Translations under genes and position numbers: made by a program
The notes under the pieces: generated by a model
What the model was told of the DNA's origin: nothing
Database searches by the model: none
Seen by the model: the letters and a program-made list of their open reading frames with translations, nothing else
Shown: in pieces, positions 34,241 through 45,960 of the stretch
How the letters are laid out: the number at the start of each line of letters is the position of its first letter
Position numbering within the stretch: position 1 is the stretch's first letter
From: Mallotus nudiflorus
Lineage: Eukaryota > Streptophyta > Magnoliopsida > Malpighiales > Euphorbiaceae
Length of the DNA: 64,000 bases
Direction: 5' to 3'
Assembly: GCA_947683625.1 (NCBI GenBank)
Contig: CANTUR010000279.1
Span: 3,404,363-3,468,362, forward strand

Positions 34241-34653
34241 TGTTGGGATTCGTGATACAAACACAGCGGAAAAATTAAAATTTTATCATGTTCCCAAGCC
34301 TGGATCCATGTAATTCGACTACTTGATTAAATCTAGGGTTTTAAAATCTTACCAAAACGTAGAAGAGGCAAGATTCTCTAGAAGGATGAGAGGAGGTTCA
34401 CACCGGTGACACCTTACCTCGAGCTTTTTTTGGCTTGGTTGTTCGGATCAAGACATCTCCAAAAGGATGCGTCCTCTATAGGTATCCACACGAACAACCC
34501 TTCACAAAATGAATTTGAGTGTGTGTGCTATCAACCTCCTTGACTGTCTCACAAATCAAGAACAAAAGGAAAAACTCTGTCTTTGTTTTCTAAGAGGAAA
34601 GAAGACAAATTTGGAGGCAGGAAAAACAAGTGTGTGAAACCCTAGAGAATATA

Positions 34654-34666
34654 ACATATTTATAGA
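34654..34666 (-). promoter_or_regulatory. TATA box of the copia 3' LTR
   Basis: On the minus strand TCTATAAATATGT; the same word is in the 5' LTR at 42193-42205, where it would drive the element. Confidence 0.6.
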
Positions 34667-34738
34667 CTCCAAATTAGGGTTTCACTTACCAATGACCTTT
34701 TGGTAATTTTCCATTTATTATATTATGATTTTGTTTAA

Positions 34739-34812
34739 AAAAAATCAAAAATAATATCTTATTTATTTATTTAAAATAACATTTATCTTAAATAAATAAA
34801 TAAATAAATAAA
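34739..34812. repeat. (AAAT)n-rich stretch in copia LTR
   Basis: AAATAAATAAATAAATAAAT-type repeat, flanked by TATTTATTTATTT. The 5' LTR copy (42280-42358) has more units. Confidence 0.85.
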
Positions 34813-35780
34813 ACACTTTAATTATTTATTTCCACAAAGTTTATTTTGGGCTTATTAAACCCATATCCATTTTGGGCTTGTTATAAGTGTGTGACCCTGT
34901 AGGTTCACATAACATTGGCAGTGGGCCTAAATCTCTATTTAGGCCTACAAGTCATAAGTGGCCTCTAGCAAGACATTATGACTACCCAAGTCATGTGAAG
35001 TCAATAATTTGACATAACCTAATTACAGTGGATTTTATTGTCCCTTTATCACATGATATCTTAATTGAACATAAGGCATAGAATGTCATCCTTATATAGT
35101 TCAATATTATGACTTGATTCGAAGTAGACTGAAAATGATAACTCTTTATCAATTCATTTCAGCATGGCCATGCATTTTCCTTCAGTCTATCTCATCAAGG
35201 GGCCTTTAGATATCTTTCTCATATTAATGAGGGATAAATTCCTTCTAAATTACTCACATTCCTCACATAACTAATTTTATGTCCAACAACATCCTTTTAA
35301 TCGTCTGGTTAAAGATAATGTTAGAATATGTCAAAACATAAAATAGTTGTGTAGAAATCCATGATGATTTCAAGGTCAAAGGATCGAAATAAAATTACTG
35401 TGATAAGAAATACTTATGCCAATAATCTATGTAGCATTCTCATAGTGGGTCAATCTAGTACATGATCTCTCATCATGTACCTATGAGTTGACTTAATATC
35501 TCATATTTATTATTAGTAAAACATAACCATCAATCAACATCATACTACCCTTAATACTTTAATATTCATATAATGAATAAATGGCTAGGGATAATTAGAA
35601 TAGAACTCTTATTTTAATCTAAGGGTTTTACTATCAAGTCACATACTTGATAGCCTTAGTAAGGATTAACCATTCATGTAATTATCATAAAATCAAATGA
35701 TAATATAATACCTCTTTATTAATAAAATAAGAAAGTCAATACATAATCACAAATGATTGACCTAGTGCATATCACTAACA

Positions 35781-35795
35781 ATCTCCCACTTGCAC
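35781..35795 (-). other. Polypurine tract of the copia element
   Basis: On the minus strand GTGCAAGTGGGAGAT directly before the LTR start TGTTAG, the usual layout in plant copia elements. Confidence 0.9.
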
Positions 35796-36350
35796 TAGGC
35801 CCAATCAACATCGTATCGAATACCCATGGACCTAGTATGACTCTCATGTTTAGGCTGTGGAAGAGGCTTAGTCAGTGGATTAGCAACATTATCATTTGTA
35901 GGTACTCTACATATCTTGACGTCTCCTCTCTCAATAATTTCTCGAATAAGATGATAACGCCTGAGTATGTGTTTGGATCTCTGATGTGATCTGGGCTCCT
36001 TAGCTTGGGCTATAGCTCCATTATTGTCACAATATGAGTTCACTGGATCTGATATACTAGGAACAACACCTAGTCCAGTTATGAACTTCTTAATCCAAAT
36101 AGCTTCCTTAGCTGCTTCTGAGGCAGCTATGTACTCAGCTTCTGTTATAGAATCAGCAACAGTGTCTTGCTTGGAACTCCTCTAGCTCACTGCACCTCCA
36201 TTCAAACAAAACACATATCCTGACTATGATAAAAAATCATCCTTGTCAGTTTGGAAGCTGGCATCTGTGTAACGATTTATAACTAGCTCATCTTCCTGAC
36301 CACCATATAGTAAAAATGCATCCTTAGTTCTTCTTAAGTACTTAAGGATA
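35796..36350 (-). pseudogene. RNase H of the copia element
   Basis: On the minus strand: YTDASFQTDKDD, then a stop where Ser-Gln-Ser is usual, GYVFCLNGGAVS with a stop in place of Trp, KQDTVADSITEAEYIAAS, and a last open stretch from 36043 with NSYCDNNGAIAQAKEP, HILRRYHLIREI and DNVANPLTKPLP. The catalytic D (YTDAS), E (EAEYIA) and D (CDN) residues are present; premature stops kill the reading frame. It removes RNA from RNA-DNA hybrids. Confidence 0.92.
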
Positions 36351-37440
36351 TTTTTAATTGCTGTCCAGTGACTTTCACCTAGGTCTGATTGGTATCTGCT
36401 CGTTGTGCTTAAGGCATATGAAACATCAGGTCGAGTACACAACATTGCATACATGATAGATCCAATAGCAGAAGCATATGGAATCTTACTCATGCGGTCT
36501 CGCTCATCTTGTGTCATAGGACACTGAGTCTTGCTGAGACTAATGCCATGTGACATTGGCAAGAATCCTCTCTTGGAATCTTGCATATTAAACCTGTTCA
36601 ATACCTTATCAATATAAGTGCTTTGACTTAGGCCAATAAGCCTTTTAGATCTATCTCTATAGATCTTGATGCCTAATATATAAGCAGCTTCACCTAAGTC
36701 TTTCATTGAGAAACAATTCCCTAACCATGATTTAACATTTTGTAAAATAGGGATATCATTTCCAATGAGTAGTATGTCATCCACATACAACACTAAAAAC
36801 ACAATAGCACTCCCACTAACTTTCTTGTATACACAAGGTTCATCATCATTTTTAATGAAGCCAAATTCTTTGACTGCTTCATCAAAATGAAGATTCCAAC
36901 TCTGAGATGCTTGCTTCAATCCATAAATGGATCTTTGAAGCTTGCATACCTTTCTAGAATTCTTAGGACTAACAAAACCCTATGGTTGTGTCATGTACAC
37001 ATCTTCAAGTAAATTTCCATTAAGAAATGTTATTTTGACGTCCATTTGCCATATTTCATAATCATAGTATGCAACTATGGCAAGGAGAATTCGAATAGAT
37101 TTTAGCATAGCCACTGGTGAAAAGGTTTCATCATAGTCTATACCATGTGTTTGTTTGAAACCTTTTGCAACCAGTCTTGCCTTAAAGGTATGAACATTGC
37201 CATCCATGTCAATTTTCTTTTCGAAAACCCATTTGCACCCAATAGTTTTTAAACCATCATTTGGGTCAATCAAGGTCCATACTTGATTATCATACATGGA
37301 TTGCATTTCTGATCTCATGGCTTCAAGCCATTTCTCAAAGTCAGGACTATTTATGGCCTCCTGATAGGATTTGGGCTCATTTTGATCCACAATTAACACA
37401 TCATAATCACTAGTTATGAGAAATCCATATCTCATGGGGA
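36351..37440 (-). pseudogene. Reverse transcriptase of the copia element
   Basis: On the minus strand: WLEAMRSEMQSMYDNQVWTL, GCKWVFEKKIDMDGNVHTFK, ARLVAKGFKQTHGIDYDETF and QMDVKITFLNG, then a TAG right after VYMTQP (about 36977). It resumes with KQASQSWNLHFDE and LYVDDILLIGND (36772-36800). The YVDD catalytic motif is intact and a later GSIMYAMLCTRPD is typical of copia RT. The single TAG separates two long open stretches (151 and 231 codons). It copies element RNA into DNA. Confidence 0.95.
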
Positions 37441-38470
37441 TTTGATGTGTCCTATCAGACCTCCTTGGGCCTTTTAGTACTTGTGCAGGCTCAATAACTT
37501 CTTATTGATTCAACTGCGGTTCCATATTAGGTACAATGCTATTTTGTGGGCCTTGAATTTCTTCAAGTTGCACTGTGTTCCCACTAGTTCCTTTGGAAAT
37601 AAACTCTTTTTCGAAAAATACACCATTCTAAGACACAAACACTTTGTTCTCAGACGCATTATAGAAGTAATATCCTTCAGTTTCTTTAGGATATCCAATA
37701 AAAAGGCATTTGTCAGATTTGGGTGCTAGTTTGTCTGAGATTTGATGTTTCACAAAAGCATCACAGCCCCAAATCTTAAGAAAAGACAAACTGGGAGTTT
37801 TTCCAATCCATTTCTCATATGGTGTCTTTTCAACTGCCTTTGATGGAACTCTATTCAAAATGAATGCAGTAGTTTCTAAAGTATATCCCAAAAAGAGATT
37901 GGAAGATCAGATTGACTCATCATAGATCGAACCATATCCAATAGAGTTTGATTTCTATGTTCGGACACACCATTCCATTGTGGTGTACCTGGAGGAGTCA
38001 ATTGTGAAACAATCCCACAATCTCTAAGATGATCTGTAAATTCTTGGTTTAAATATTCACCACCTCGATCAGATCTTAGTGTTTTAATATTTTTACAAAG
38101 TTGATTTTATACTTCATTCTTGAAAATTTTGAACTTTTCAAAAGATTCAGATTTATGTTTCATTAGATAGAGATAACCATATCTACTAAAATCATCCGTG
38201 AAAGTTATGAAGTATTGAAAACCACCTCTAGCAGTTGAGCTTAATGGTCCACATACATCAGAATGTATTAGGCCCAATAAGTCATTAGCCCTCTCACTTT
38301 GTCCAATAAAAGGTGTTTTAGTCATTTTTCCAAGTAAACAAGATTCACATGCATCAAATGATTCATAATCAAATGAATTTAAAAGCCCATTTTGGTGTAG
38401 CTTTGAAATGCGTTTCTCATTTATATGGCCTAAATGATAATGCCAGAGGTAGGTCAAGTTTAAATCATTA
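37441..38470 (-). pseudogene. Integrase of the copia element
   Basis: On the minus strand: zinc region LWHYHLGH then CESC, core with IHSDVCGP, a TAA after KIFKNEV (about 38105), LRSDRGGEY, TPPGTPQWNGVSEHRN, then DLPISFW. A one-base loss near 37893 shifts the frame before LETTAFILNRVPSKA, and IWGCDAFVKHQ closes the domain. The D, D and E residues are all present. Further stops are near 37626 and 37502. It inserted the element, leaving 5-bp duplications. Confidence 0.93.
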
Positions 38471-38890
38471 GATTTAGACTTCTTTGTATCAACGTTATAA
38501 ATTGGCATTTCATTAGTGTCTTCAGCATCTAAAACATAAAGTCCACTAGTGCATGGAGCATATCCATAGAAAATGTTATCTTGATAAATACTGTATTTAT
38601 TATTCTTAATAATAAATTCAAATCCTTTCTTGTCCAAACAAGAAATAGAAATAATATTCCTACACATAGTAGGTACATAATAACGACTTTCTAAAGATAA
38701 AATAAGTCCACTAGGCAAAGGTAACTCATAAGTTCCTACAGCTAAAGCAGCAACTCTTGCTCCATTGCCAACTCGTAGGTACACTTCGCCTCTTGCCAAT
38801 GATCTACTCCTTTTTAGACCCTACACATTTATACAAATGTAAGATCCTAATCCAGTATCTAATACCCAAGAATCAGAAGCAGAAGTAAAT
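38471..38890 (-). pseudogene. Aspartic protease of the copia element
   Basis: On the minus strand: SWVLDTGLGSYICINV with the D-T-G active site, a TAG where Gln is usual, then an open stretch from 38799 with RGEVYLRVGNGARVAALAVG and YYVPTMCRNIISISCLDKKG. This is the standard copia layout of protease directly before integrase. Confidence 0.9.
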
Positions 38891-39779
38891 AAATTTAATT
38901 CTATAACATGAATACCTGAAGAGGTAGTCTCACCACCCTTTTTCTTCTTCAGATCATCCAAATAGAGCTTGTAATTTCTTTTCCAATGGCCTGGCTCATT
39001 ACAGAAAAAACAAATTCTTTCCTTTGCTTTGGGTTCATCTTTGGATTTGGGCTTGGGCTTGGGCTTTGGCTTGGGCTTTTGAAAACCTTTAAAGACCTTG
39101 CCCTTGCCCTTGCCCTTTCCAACCCTTTTCATCCCCTTTCCCTTATTGACCATGAGAACATCCTTGGTGTTACTCTTGATGTTCTTTTCAGCAGTTTTCA
39201 GCATCCCATGCAACTCTGAAAGAGTCTTCTCCATACTATGCATATTGAAATTCACAATGAAGCTATCATAAGCTTCAGGCAAAGATTGGAGAATAATATC
39301 CACAGCCAGTTCTTGTTCAATCTTGAGACCAAGCTTGTCCAAGTGATCAAGATGACCCTTCATCTTGAGAACATGAGGACTGACAGAGCAGCCAGTAGTC
39401 AGCTTGCAGGAAAGCAATCCCTGATGGTATTGAACCTTTCAATTCTGGCTTTCTCTTGGAGCATTTCCTTGAGATGGCCTATCATAGTATAAGCCTCCAT
39501 TTCCATCAGTTACTTTTGCAGCTAAGATTCCATACATCCAACCATGACACAAGTGACATCAGTAGAATCATTAAGATGCTTGGTATAAGCATCCCTTTGT
39601 GCTCTAGGAGCATTGGCAGCTGGTTCCTCAGGGATGGGTTGATCAAGGATGTATTCCTTTCTCTCATGCTTAAGAATAATTCTTAGGTTTCTATACCAGT
39701 CAAGAAAATTAGTCCCATTGAGCTTATCCTTCTCAAGGATCAATCGTAGTGACATGGTAGGTGTAGTGTTTGAAGTCAT
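38891..39779 (-). pseudogene. Gag of the copia element
   Basis: The start is at 39779 (MTSNTTPTMSLRLILEKDKL, then NGTNFLDWYRNLRIILKHE). A stop lies at about 39520 and a frameshift near 39410, then VLKMKGHLDHLDKLGL and DIILQSLPEAYDSF. A basic linker with KPKPKPKPKP follows. The zinc knuckle reads C-F-F-C-N-E-P-G-H-W-K-R-N-Y, so the last Cys is Tyr and zinc binding is doubtful. Confidence 0.92.
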
Positions 39780-41767
39780 TATCTACAACAAATATATGCA
39801 AAGTCCATTCAGTATTTTATTAAACATGTATAAGGCATAATAAAAACTCCTACTAAATTTACTCAAATCAATAACCCTCTAAGTTAATTTTATAAATTTT
39901 AGTGGGCCAAGATCCATATTTCACCATACTCTAAGTGAGCTTTGGCTCATGACCTAAAATATGGTTATTTAGGTAGACAACTCTTATCAATTACATCTCA
40001 TGTAACTCTTGGATGGTATGGGATTTGACATCACATGTCATGGCTAAAAATCCCATCTAATGCCCTAGGTCCAAAACCATTTTGATAACCTAGTTAAGTC
40101 AAACCATATCAAACGTTTAGATAGCACCATTATCCAACTTGCCTTCCCCAGATAAATTTATACACCCTGCTTTTGCAGGCTCATATATAATAATCTAAGG
40201 CTTGACAAGTGTTGAACTTATGGAAGGCATTATAATGACTTAATATTAAATGAGGGTTCATCTTTATTTAATCTTATTCAGTTATTGTTATGTTGTAATG
40301 CATGGCATCATATGGCATCACATACATGGCATCACATGGCATCGCATACATAATAACAAATAAATAAATGTGACATAGCATGGCCCAAATCTAAGTTGAT
40401 CTTCATAAGCTAATATGAAGATCAATGGTCAAACCTAGGTAATATTACAATTACAAATTGAGCCTCCAACTTGGATCTCCATCTTCTACCATGGATCTCC
40501 TTCTTTGGTTCCCACCTTGGATCTCCATCCTAGGCCTCCAACTTGAATTGCACCATGGGTCTTGATTTACAAAAAATTATTGTAATTTATTCTATACTAT
40601 TCTAATAAAATAAATACAACAAAACAAAAATGACTCGTAGGCCGTATTTAAAATTACAACCCATCAAAATAAAATCCAATCACATTGGTCTAAGGGCCAT
40701 GCTATGCACCATGTATAAAACAACAAACATGTATAACATAATAATCTATTTAGTTATTAAATCCAATTATTGTGTTAAAAAAAATAATGTGACAATTCTT
40801 TCGGGGTCAAGGGGCAGTGCCCCTAGTGGGGTTCCAAGGGGCAGCGCCCTTGGCGGGGTTCGGGGGCAGCGCCCCAGGTGGCGGTCCTATTGGTAAACAC
40901 TTTACCTTAGCTCTTTGGTGAGTTGCCTTTCAAATTTCTAAACATTAATGAATTTTCGTAATCAAATTACTATAAAATCAATTTGTTCAAAATAGACAAA
41001 AATGCTCAATTAAAATAGCCACCTTAAAACCCTTATTTGCGTCAAGGAAGCAACTAACCAATTTTCGTAATCATATTACTGAATCAGCTGTTGCCTAAAA
41101 ACATCACTTTCTGTAAACATTTTACAGTTTGAGAAATCCGTTCAAAATAGATCAAAAATAATTTTTTTTATTTTAAACAGACTCATCCATTAAGAAAATC
41201 CTAATTTCTGTAATCAAAATTATAGCTTGAACGAATCTGTATCAAACAGATCCATTCTTCATAATCTGTTTAACATTTAAACAGATTGCCCTTAACGCAT
41301 AATCTGCATAATCACAAAATTTTTGTTTCATATTTAATTAAAAATAATTTTCCTGATCAAATAGAAAATATTTTTCTAATAGTTAATCATATTAATCAAA
41401 ACAGAATGCATAACAAATTTAAATCCTTAAGTGATTAGGTTTTTGAAAACAGAATTTCTGTTTCATTAAATCATATTAATAAAACATTATTCTTAATTCA
41501 TTTTTCATAAAAACATCATACAAAATTCATTTTCATGAAACATCATTCTTAATTCATAAAATCAAAGGCTGCTTTTAGTTTAATCACATTAAACCATTAC
41601 AAACATTAATCAAATTAATGTTTAATTCCGTTTTCAAATAGATTACTAAGAATTGTCACAAAACAAATCAAAACCCCTTTTGATAATTTTGAAACCCTTT
41701 TCAAAATGAATCTTAAACCCTAACATATATCACATATACACAGAATCAATTAATTGAATTACAAGTG
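39780..41767 (-). other. Long leader of the copia element
   Basis: About 2 kb between the primer-binding site and gag, without a credible ORF. It includes the GC-rich repeat at 40802-40886 and otherwise AT-rich sequence with runs of ATTAAT. Confidence 0.7.
40802..40886. repeat. GC-rich hairpin repeats in the copia leader
   Basis: Three copies of a 13-14 base near-palindrome GGGGCAG(T/C)GCCCC at 40811, 40838 and 40862, about 25 bases apart, each followed by a GGGGTTC-like spacer in the first two. It is the only GC-rich island in this element. Confidence 0.85.
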
Positions 41768-41779
41768 GCTCTGATACCA
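41768..41779 (-). other. Primer-binding site of the copia element
   Basis: On the minus strand TGGTATCAGAGC one base after the LTR end, complementary to the 3' end of initiator Met-tRNA, as in most plant copia elements. Confidence 0.95.
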
Positions 41780-41780
41780 C

Positions 41781-43326
41781 TATTGGGATTCATGATACAA
41801 ACGCAGTGGAAAAATTAAAATTTTATCACGTTCCCAAGCCTGGATCCATGTAATTCGACTACTTGATTAAATCTACGATTTTAAAATCTTACCAAAATGT
41901 ACAAGAGGCAAGATTCTCTAGAAGGATGAGAGGAGGTTCACACCAGTGACACCTTATCTCGAGCTTTTTTTAGCTTGGTTGTTTGGATCAAGACGTCTCC
42001 AAAAGGATGCATCCTCTATAGGTATCCACACGAACAACCCTTCATAAAACGAATTTGAGTGTGTGTGCTAGCAACCTCCTTGACTGTCTCACAAATCAAG
42101 AACAAAAGGAAAACTCTGTCTTTATTTTCTAAGAGGAAAGCAGACAAATTTGGAGGCAGGAAAAACAGGTGTGTGAAACCCTAGAGAATATAACATATTT
42201 ATAGACTTCAAATTAGGGTTTCACTTACCAATGACCTTTTGGTAATTTTCCATTTATTATATTCTGATTTTGTTTAAAAAAAATCAAAAATAATATCTTA
42301 TTTATTTATTTAAAATAACATTTATCTTAAATAAATAAACAAATAAATAAATAAATAAAACACTTTAATTATTTATTTCCACAGAGTTTATTTTGGGCTT
42401 ATTAAACCCATATCCGTTTTGGGCTTGTTCTAAGTGTGTGACCCTGTAGGTTCACATAACATTGGCAGTGGGCCTAAATCTCTATTTAGGCCTACAAGTC
42501 ATAAGTGGCCTCTAGCAAGACATTATGACTACCCAAGTCTTGTGAAGTCAATAATCCGACATAACCTAATTACAGTGAATTTTATTGTCCCTTTATCACA
42601 TGATATCTTAATTGAACATAAGGCATAGAATGTCATCCTTATATAGTTCAATATTATGACTTGATTCCAAGTAGACTGAAAATGATAACTCTTTATCAAT
42701 TCATTTCAGCATGGCCATGCATTTTCCTTCAGTCTATCTTATCAAGGGGCCTTTGGATATCTTTCTCATATTAATAAGGGATAAATTCCTTCTAAATCAC
42801 TCACATTCCTCACATAACTAATTTTATATCCAACAACATCCTTTTAATCGTCTAGTTAAAGACAATGTTAGAATGTGTCGAAACATAAAATAGCTATGTA
42901 AAAATCCATGATGATTTCAAGGTCAAAGGATAGAAATAAAATTACTGTGATAAGAAATACTTATACAATAATCTATGTAGCATTCTCATAATGGGTCAAT
43001 CCAATACATGATCTCTCATCATGTACCTATGAGTTGACTTAATATCTCATATTTATGATTAGTAAAACATAACCATCAATCAACATCATACTACCCTTAA
43101 TACTTTAATATTCATATAATGAATAAATGGCTAGGGATAATTAGAATAGAACTCTTATTTTAATCTAAGGGTTTTACTATCAAGTCACATACTTGATGGC
43201 CTTAGTAAGGATTAACCATTCATGTAATTATCATAAAATCAAATGATAATATAATACCTCTTTATTAACAAAATAAGAAAGTCAATACATAATCACAAAT
43301 GATTGACCTAGTGCATATCACTAACA
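41781..43326 (-). mobile_element. Copia 5' LTR
   Basis: It matches the 3' LTR nearly end to end. The element end reads CCCAATA where the other LTR has CCCAACA. TATA box at 42193-42205 (minus strand). Confidence 0.95.
42193..42205 (-). promoter_or_regulatory. TATA box of the copia 5' LTR
   Basis: TCTATAAATATGT on the minus strand, the likely promoter element for the copia transcript. Confidence 0.6.
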
Positions 43327-43331
43327 CAATG
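43327..43331. other. Target-site duplication of the copia element, right (CAATG)
   Basis: Identical to 34236-34240; together they mark an unrearranged insertion. Confidence 0.9.
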
Positions 43332-43530
43332 TTATTATGGCATCCATATTGGATCAATAGAAGAAAATGTGTGCACCCCCTGGTTTCCAAGTTGCTAGGA
43401 TATTTGATGGAACTAAAATGGATTCGAGAGTAGCAAAAATGATGGAGAGTATGAATTACCGGCTTGGGCAAGGGTTGGGGAAGAATGAGCAAGGAAGCCC
43501 TAGTTTCCTAGAGTTCAAAGTCAAGGCAAC
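43332..43530 (+). pseudogene. D: post-protease region with a G-patch-like segment
   Basis: Reading resumes after copia with APPGFQVARIFDGTKMDSRV, then MMESMNYRLGQGLGKNEQGS (43439-43498) and PSFLEF. The pattern hydrophobic-x-x-M-x-Y-x-x-G-Q-G-L-G-K-x-x-Q-G follows the G-patch (D111) consensus, an RNA-binding glycine-rich motif. E has a degenerate version (60494). Some retroviruses carry a G-patch after protease, so the position is suggestive. A stop follows near 43535. Confidence 0.55.
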
Positions 43531-44210
43531 ATAATTGGTTTAGGTTATGTTAAAGTAAAAAAGCTAATAACCAGAAGAGCCAGAAAGAGGTTCAATGCCA
43601 AGCAAAGGAAGCTCTCAAAGAAAATTGGGTCGATAAGTGAGAATTTCATCAGGCTTGGGGAAGGCAAATATGATATGGGAGCTAGGAAACAATTAATGTT
43701 GCTAGAGGAGATGTTCCTGGATTTGAGATCTTCAAGGAGCAGATTATGGAGAACCTAGTGAAAGATAACAAAGAGGAAGTGATGAAGCTGACAACTAAGA
43801 GGATGGGCAATGCTGCTATCAAAGAGCTGTTGTGTCTACCACCCAAAGAGGAGCCACCCCAGGATTTAGCTACTATCATTAGTGATAGCTTTACTAATGT
43901 TTTTTATGAGGAAACTAATGTAATAGTGTCTGATCTGTTTAAGGATGAAAACTCTATTTTTTCCATGGTCAACAATATGAATGATGGTTTTGCTTACTTG
44001 TGTGATGTGCATCCTGATAGTTAGTTTTGTGCATTGTAACTTTGATCATTCATGCATGTTTCACATAAATTCAATTTGATTCATTTAACATGGGCACAAT
44101 GATAATCTTAAGAACGTTTATATATCACATGAGGTAGCTCTTGAAGAGAGCAAAAATTTTGAGAGAATATTGACAAAAAGAAAGGTAGTATTTGCTTAGA
44201 CTTATGAGGA
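43531..44210 (+). pseudogene. D: linker between G-patch-like segment and RT
   Basis: Broken at first; an open stretch at 43746-44024 reads KRMGNAAIKELLCLPPKEEP and IFSMVNNMNDGFAYLCDVHP. Position and the 'F-A-Y-L-x-D-V-x-P' end match the linker of E and B (DFAYLFDVFPNG). The following 190 bases lead to RT with stops. Confidence 0.55.
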
Positions 44211-44211
44211 T

Positions 44212-45023
44212 ATGCCAGGTTTAGATAGGGAAATTACAAAGCATCATATTCCTACTCATCCAAAAATTAAACCTATCCAGCAGAAACTACACAGGCTAAG
44301 ACTAAAGTGGACTAAAAAGATAAGAGAGGAAATTGCTAAACAAATTCAGACTAACTTTCTAGAAGTAGTAGATTATCCTCAATGGTTAGCAAACATTGTG
44401 CTGATACCCAAGAAAGATGGTAAGGTACGTATATGTGTAGATTTTAGGGATCTAAGCAAAGCATGTCTAAAGGATGACTTCCCTTTACCCCACATTGATG
44501 TAATAGTAGACAACGTAGCATTTAGTGCAATGTACTCCTTCACGGATGGGTTCTCTAGGTACAATCAGATAATGAGGGTAGTTATGGATAAGATCAAGAT
44601 AGTTTTCATCATAGAATGGGGGACATATTGCAACAAGGTTATGCCTTTTGGGTTGAACAATGCAGGTGCAACATATCAAAGCGTAGCACCACTCATTTCC
44701 ACACCATGATGCATAAGGAAGTGGAGGTATATGTGGATGATATAATGGTTAAGTCAAAAATAATTGAGAGATACAATCTAAGACTCAACCCGAAGAACTG
44801 CATTTTTAGGGTTACTTCAGGAAAATTATTAGGGCATATAGTTAGCAACCAAGGAATTCAAGTGGATCTAGATAAAGTGAAAGCTATTCAAGAAATGCTA
44901 ACACCAAAGATAGAGAAAGAAGTGAGAGTATTCATTGACAGGTTACGGTATATTAGTAGGTTTATTGCAAAGCTTACTAATATTTGTGACCCTATCTTCG
45001 AACTCTTGAGAAAAAACCAGTAA
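44212..45023 (+). pseudogene. Reverse transcriptase of element D
   Basis: MPGLDREITKHHIPTHPKIK, then QTNFLEVVDYPQWLANIVLI, RICVDFRDLSKACLKDDFPL and AMYSFTDGFSRYNQI lead to MPFGLNNAGATYQ, where a one-base indel near 44682 shifts the frame. The second part reads HKEVEVYVDDIMVKSK; the YVDD catalytic pair (44736-44741) is intact. Right after it, roughly 15 residues usually present before YNLRLNPKNC are missing, an in-frame deletion. Ends with FIDRLRYISRFIAKL. Typical Ty3/gypsy RT. The overlapping minus-strand frames are shadows. Confidence 0.95.
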
Positions 45024-45490
45024 GTAAAGTGGAACGATGATTGTCAGAAGGCATTTGAAATGATTAAAGAATATCTTGCCAATCTGCCTATATTGAAACC
45101 ATTAAGGCAAGGTAAGCCATTGATCCTATACTTGGCCTTACAAGACAATACAATGGGGGCAATGCTAGCAGAAGAAGGACCAAAGGGGATAGAGCATGCA
45201 ATGTATCATCTCAACAAGATGTTCTAACCATATAAGGAAAAGTATGACTTGGTTGAGACGACATGTTTAATCATGATCTAGGCAATAAGAAAATTGAGGC
45301 ACTACTTTTAGTCCTATAAGGTTCAATCTATTTCAAAGACAGATCCCTTAAGGTACTTATTTCAGGTGCCTACTTTAACTGGAAGGATGTCTCGATGGCT
45401 AGTACTTCTAACTGAGTTTGATATATAATACATCGCCATGAAAGTCATCAAGGGAAGGGTAGTAGCAGAATTCCTAGCTCAGAATGTGGT
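45024..45490 (+). pseudogene. First RNase H and connection of element D
   Basis: VKWNDDCQKAFEMIKEYLAN, LILYLALQDNTMGAMLAEEG and LNKMF-PYKEKYDLVETTCL are the standard gypsy RNase H start, interrupted by stops. PLRYLFQVPTLTGRMSRWLV and KVIKGRVVAEFLAQNVVEGD close the region. The first catalytic Asp position reads L-A-L-Q-D-N, so the usual 'Y-L-A/S-V' strand is kept but the domain is decayed. Confidence 0.88.
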
Positions 45491-45529
45491 TGAAGGTGAT
45501 GAAAAATGAAACTTAGAGTTTCTAGATGA

Positions 45530-45960
45530 AAACCTAGCAGTCATAGAGCATCGGGAGTGGAAGCTCTACTTCGATGGGGTTGTAAACAACAAAGGAGCTA
45601 GATTAGGAGTAATTCTTGTTACGCTAGAAGGAGAGATCATACCGATGGCTAAGAAATTAGATTTCAAGATGATGAATAATATGGCTGAGTATGAAGCATG
45701 CATCTATGAAGTTGAAGCAACTTTAGCGGTTGGGGCAAAGGAATTATTGGTTTATGGGGATTCAATATTGGTTGTAAGCTAGGCTAATGAAGAATAGGAA
45801 GTGAAAGAAAAAAAGCTAAAACCCTACATCTGCTATTTGAAAGCTTTAGTGAAGAACTATAATAAATGTCTCTTTATCCATTTATTAAGGGATGATAATC
45901 AAATGGTAGATGCAATGGCAACACTCTTTTCAATGTGGGATAGTGCAACGGGATTAATTA
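45530..45960 (+). pseudogene. Second, archaeal-type RNase H of element D
   Basis: REWKLYFDGVVNNKGARLGV, then NNMAEYEACIYEVEATLAVG, ELLVYGDSILVVS and RDDNQMVDAMATL. The four expected acidic positions (D in FDG, E in AEYEA, D in YGDS, D in VDAMA) are all present, so the active site is intact though stops occur at about 45781 and 45796. This extra RNase H between RT/RNase H and integrase is the hallmark of the plant Tat lineage. Confidence 0.9.

Larger units (their letters stand above)
34241..35780 (-). mobile_element. Copia 3' LTR
   Basis: In element orientation it starts TGTTAGTGATATGCACTAGG and ends CGAATCCCAACA (TG...CA). It carries an (AAAT)n stretch and a TATA box. Confidence 0.95.
34241..43326 (-). 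mobile_element. Complete Ty1/copia element, inactive
   Basis: A 9.1-kb element on the minus strand with LTRs of 1540 and 1546 bp, a 5-bp target duplication, an initiator-Met-type primer-binding site, a long leader, gag, protease, integrase, RT and RNase H in copia order, and a polypurine tract. In the first 320 LTR positions I count 18 differences, 15 of them transitions. Stops and frameshifts in all domains show it is inactive. It interrupts element D between protease and the G-patch-like segment. Confidence 0.95.

Noticed and set aside
34739..34812. Possible matrix-attachment or origin-like AT stretch
   Set aside because: It is a simple AAAT repeat present in both copia LTRs; no further evidence.
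37481..37729. Plus-strand open frames within copia (also 38986-39492, 39456-39840)
   Set aside because: Antisense shadows of copia integrase and gag; lysine/proline codons of gag give the GLGLGL-like translation.
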